This document shows positions 5,515 to 7,275 of a DNA stretch of 7,275 bases, in pieces; within the stretch, counting starts at the first letter, position 1; every line of letters begins with the position of its first letter. The translations under genes and the position numbers were made by a program. This stretch comes from Clostridiales bacterium (GTDB lineage: Bacteria; Bacillota; Clostridia; Oscillospirales; Oscillospiraceae): positions 1 to 7,275 of the forward strand of contig JAJQAS010000128.1 of NCBI GenBank assembly GCA_021203685.1. Reading direction: 5' to 3'. The notes beneath the pieces were generated by a model. The model searched no databases and had not been told where the DNA came from. It was given only the letters and a program-made list of their open reading frames with translations.

Positions 5515-6428
5515 TACACTACCGCCACCAGAATGGGAACGGTGAAGATACACAAAATGGTGGTCATAATGATGCCCGCAGAGCAGGTGGTGCAGTCAAT
5601 GCCCTTTTGCGTCCCCAAAATCAGGGGCAGATTGCCCACCGGCATCCCGAACATAATCATAAACAGAGGGATCAGGTCGGCGGGAATGGGCAGCGCCCGC
5701 AGCAGCGGCAGCAGCGCCAGTGGGATGACCAGAAGCTTCAAAACCGAGAAAAGGTAAAGTCTGCCGTTGCCGAAAATCTGTTTCAGGCTGGCATGGGCTA
5801 CGGTGTAGCCGATGGTGACCAGCGCCATGGGGGAGGCCACATTGCCCAGATAGGTGACGGCGGTGGCGATAAAATCGGGGACGGTGATGCTAAAGGCCAG
5901 CACCAGAATGGCGAGGATACACAGCAGATTGCCGGGGTTGACCATGGCTTTCAGGGAGGAGAGGGAGAATTTTCCCTCCATCAACGCCACGCCGTAGGAA
6001 TAAAAAACCAGGTTAAAGGCCAGCGTGAATTCGGTGACGTAGACCACGTATTCCGACCCCAGCACGCAGTTGACCACCGGGATGCCGATGAACCCCAGAT
6101 TGGAGAACACAAACATCATCTGATACATTTTTCGCTGGAAGGGATCTCTGTCGAAAAATGGAGAGAGGATCATCCCGATGAGAATGAACACCGCGAACAT
6201 CCCCGCCGCTACCAGGGCGACCAGCCCCATGCGGCTCAGGGGGATCTGCCCAACGGAACTGATGGCGTTGGAGAGAGCCAGCAGGGGGTTGAAAATGGTG
6301 GTAATCAGCGCGGAGAGTTTGGCGCACGTGTGATCGTCCAGCATCTCCCGTTTGGCGGCGATAAACCCGGTTCCGATCATGATGACCAGGGACAGCATCT
6401 GGAAAAATACGGTGATGAGCAGTTGCAT
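5514..6428 (-). CDS. AEC-family (auxin efflux carrier-like) membrane transporter
   Basis: This is a predicted inner-membrane carrier of the AEC family, whose bacterial members include malate/malonate-type and other organic-anion transporters. The substrate cannot be told from sequence. The 304 residues are almost wholly hydrophobic, with about ten membrane segments, in line with the family length. Recognisable features are the N-terminal membrane segment ending in GFIAAKREMLDD (21-32), FNPLLALSN (46-54), the FSNLGFIGIP motif (108-117) before a second half of similar layout, and MPVGNLPLILGTQKGID (262-278) before the last helix. I chose the ATG at 6428, where the family sequence begins (MQLLITVFFQ). 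A TTG at 6467 is in frame but lies in a hairpin. No good ribosome site is visible. The gene follows fabZ by 84 bp and ends at the GCAAT repeat element. Confidence 0.88.
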   Translation of the reverse strand: MQLLITVFFQMLSLVIMIGTGFIAAKREMLDDHTCAKLSALITTIFNPLLALSNAISSVGQIPLSRMGLVALVAAGMFAVFILIGMILSPFFDRDPFQRKMYQMMFVFSNLGFIGIPVVNCVLGSEYVVYVTEFTLAFNLVFYSYGVALMEGKFSLSSLKAMVNPGNLLCILAILVLAFSITVPDFIATAVTYLGNVASPMALVTIGYTVAHASLKQIFGNGRLYLFSVLKLLVIPLALLPLLRALPIPADLIPLFMIMFGMPVGNLPLILGTQKGIDCTTCSAGIIMTTILCIFTVPILVAVV

Positions 6429-6452
6429 GGCGGTTCGTCTCTTTTCTCGCAC

Positions 6453-6483
6453 AAACAGCCCCGCCAAAGTGACGGGACTGTTT
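6453..6483 (-). terminator. Perfect 14-bp hairpin between fabZ and the transporter
   Basis: On the minus strand, positions 6483-6470 pair with 6466-6453 (14 bp including two G-U pairs in RNA) around a 3-nt CTT loop. The stem begins AAACAG and ends CTGTTT. Only three T close the stem, followed by GTGCG, so it is a poor U-run. It may be a partial terminator for fabZ or an RNA-stabilising or processing hairpin. No promoter for the transporter fits in the 24 bp that remain before its ATG, which favours read-through. Confidence 0.5.
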
Positions 6484-6512
6484 GGAATCGTAATGATTTT
6501 GTTGGGAAGCGA

Positions 6513-6935
6513 TTACTTCTCGCCCTTCACCAGGGCGAAGGAGAACTCGGCGGTGACGGACAGCTTGCCGTTCACGTAGCCCTTGGCGGCGCACCAGTAG
6601 AAGGGGCCTTTGCTCTTGATGACGGAGCTTTCGCTCTCCAGGGTGTCGCCGGGCTTGACGGGGCTTTTGAAGCGGACTTTGTCCAGGCTGGTGAACATGG
6701 GGGTCACGTCGGGGGTGGCGAGGCCCGCCAGCAGCACACAGGCGCCCTGGGCCATCATCTCGCACAGCACCACGCCGGGGACCACGGGGTTGCCGGGGAA
6801 GTGGCCCTTGAGGAACCATTCCTCGCCGGAGACGTGGTACTTGGCGTGAGCCACGCCGTCCACCACCTCAGCCTCCTGCACCAGCAGCATGTTGTCCCGA
6901 TGGGGGATGATTTTCTTGATTTCTTCCTGATTCAT
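6513..6935 (-). CDS. fabZ: 3-hydroxyacyl-ACP dehydratase FabZ
   Basis: FabZ removes water from beta-hydroxyacyl-ACP to give trans-2-enoyl-ACP in the fatty acid elongation cycle. The protein is a small hot-dog-fold enzyme of 140 residues, normal for the family. The signature GHFPGNPVVPGVVLCEMMAQ spans residues 44-63 and carries the expected catalytic His45 and Glu59. IPHRDNMLLV (10-19) corresponds to the usual PHR-x-P-x-LLVD strand, with D-N-M replacing the common Y/N-P-F. FKSPVKPGDTL also fits the family. The ATG is supported by GAGGA about 8 nt upstream, which lies inside the last codons of the preceding gene. The 5-nt gap suggests one transcript and coupled translation. No other fatty acid gene is in view, so whether this is the main FabZ or a paralogue is unknown. 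Confidence 0.93.
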   Translation of the reverse strand: MNQEEIKKIIPHRDNMLLVQEAEVVDGVAHAKYHVSGEEWFLKGHFPGNPVVPGVVLCEMMAQGACVLLAGLATPDVTPMFTSLDKVRFKSPVKPGDTLESESSVIKSKGPFYWCAAKGYVNGKLSVTAEFSFALVKGEK

Positions 6936-6940
6936 GGTTT

Positions 6941-7275
6941 TTATTCCTCGGTTTTGGGTTCTTCGTCGGCGGGGACTTCCTCAGGAGCGGGTTCTTCGGA
7001 AACGGACTCCACGGGTTCTTCGGAAACAGGCTCCTCGGCCTCCCCTCCGGCTTCCACCTCAAGCTCATCCTTCTTAGGGAACAGGGCGGACAGGGCGTTC
7101 TTGCCCTTCAGCAGGCCCATCTTGCCCAGGGAGACCCCGGCCTTGGCGGTATTGGCAACGGCCTCGCCGGTCTTTTTGGCGGCCTGCTTCACTGCGCCGG
7201 TGTTCAGCCTGACTTTTTTCTCATCGTCTTCGTCTTCGTCAGCTTCCGCTTCGTCATCGGCCTCCTCCGCAGGTT
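6941..7275 (-). CDS. Acidic low-complexity protein of unknown function (5' end off the window)
   Basis: I do not recognise a family. The frame is open to the window edge, so at least 110 residues are present and the N-terminus is missing. A GTG at 7192 is an internal valine in this open frame, not a good start. Three zones are visible: an N-terminal acidic run (EEADDEAEADEDEDDEKK), a central basic, alanine- and glycine-rich stretch of about 45 residues (TGAVKQAAKKTGEAVANTAK, then GVSLGKMGLLKGKNALSALF), and a C-terminal tail of about 47 residues rich in Glu, Pro and Val. The tail holds two VSEEP units encoded by a 16-bp DNA repeat. The centre could form an amphipathic helix or bind a membrane or nucleic acid. 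No clear membrane segment is seen. It ends in TAA 5 nt before fabZ, suggesting co-transcription. Confidence 0.75.
   Translation of the reverse strand, partial: PAEEADDEAEADEDEDDEKKVRLNTGAVKQAAKKTGEAVANTAKAGVSLGKMGLLKGKNALSALFPKKDELEVEAGGEAEEPVSEEPVESVSEEPAPEEVPADEEPKTEE
6988..7027. repeat. 16-bp direct repeat with 24-bp period inside the acidic gene
   Basis: CGGGTTCTTCGGAAAC occurs at 6988-7003 and again at 7012-7027. The 24-bp period equals eight codons, so the reading frame is kept and the repeat encodes the recurring VSEEP unit. It probably arose by slippage or local duplication within a Glu/Pro-rich tail. Confidence 0.85.

Noticed and set aside
5514..6428. Functional link between the auxin-carrier-like transporter and tryptophan synthesis
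   Set aside because: The family name does not define the substrate. The trp operon has its own promoter downstream of a repeat element, so adjacency alone is no evidence.
6465..6467. TTG start adding 13 residues to the AEC transporter
   Set aside because: It falls in the hairpin between fabZ and the transporter. The added residues (MAGLFVREKRRTA) precede the normal family start at 6428.
7190..7192. GTG as the start codon of the acidic protein
   Set aside because: The frame stays open upstream to the window edge and encodes a continuing acidic domain, so the valine is internal.

Overview
The window suggests a GC-rich member of the class Clostridia, probably an Oscillospiraceae-type gut Firmicute (Oscillibacter/Flavonifractor-like). 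The reasons are a T-box-controlled trp operon with strong AGGAGG ribosome sites, GC-rich genes with AT-rich sigma-A-type promoters, and a GC-rich repeat with CCTCCCCTTTCAGGGGAGG hairpins, which I recognise from such genomes. The assignment is inference; no marker gene is present. Every convincing gene is on the minus strand, so transcription runs from high to low coordinates.

Right part (7275 to 5514): the tail of an acidic low-complexity protein that runs off the window, then fabZ (hydroxyacyl-ACP dehydratase) 5 nt after it, then an AEC-family membrane transporter. A 14-bp hairpin separates fabZ from the transporter.

Middle (5513 to 4670): a long non-coding stretch. In transcription order it holds an inverted-repeat element built of 7-bp GCAAT units that abuts the transporter stop codon, a near-consensus sigma-A promoter (TTGACA-17-TATACT), and a tryptophan T-box leader (specifier TGG, T-box bulge TGGC, intrinsic terminator). 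A 197-bp MITE-like inverted repeat follows, inserted between the T-box terminator and trpE, and then the trpE ribosome site.

Left part (4669 to 98): trpE, a trpG-trpD fusion, trpC and trpF. The first three are joined by one-base UGAUG stop/start overlaps. trpF is set apart by 107 bp that contain a good promoter of its own. Together these make anthranilate from chorismate (TrpE plus the TrpG domain), attach phosphoribose (TrpD domain), isomerise (TrpF) and form indole-3-glycerol phosphate (TrpC). The tryptophan synthase genes trpB and trpA are not in the 97 bp after trpF. That stretch instead holds a ribosome-site-like sequence with no start codon, and then what may be the end of an insertion sequence.

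The points most worth a second look are in the trp leader: a 9-nt segment at the 5' end of the RNA that is perfectly complementary to the terminator's 3' arm; an extra 5' hairpin whose loop (GCCA) equals the tRNA-Trp acceptor end; and the MITE downstream of the attenuator. A relic or active ribosome site inside the trpGD fusion, and the separate trpF promoter flanked by direct repeats, also stand out.
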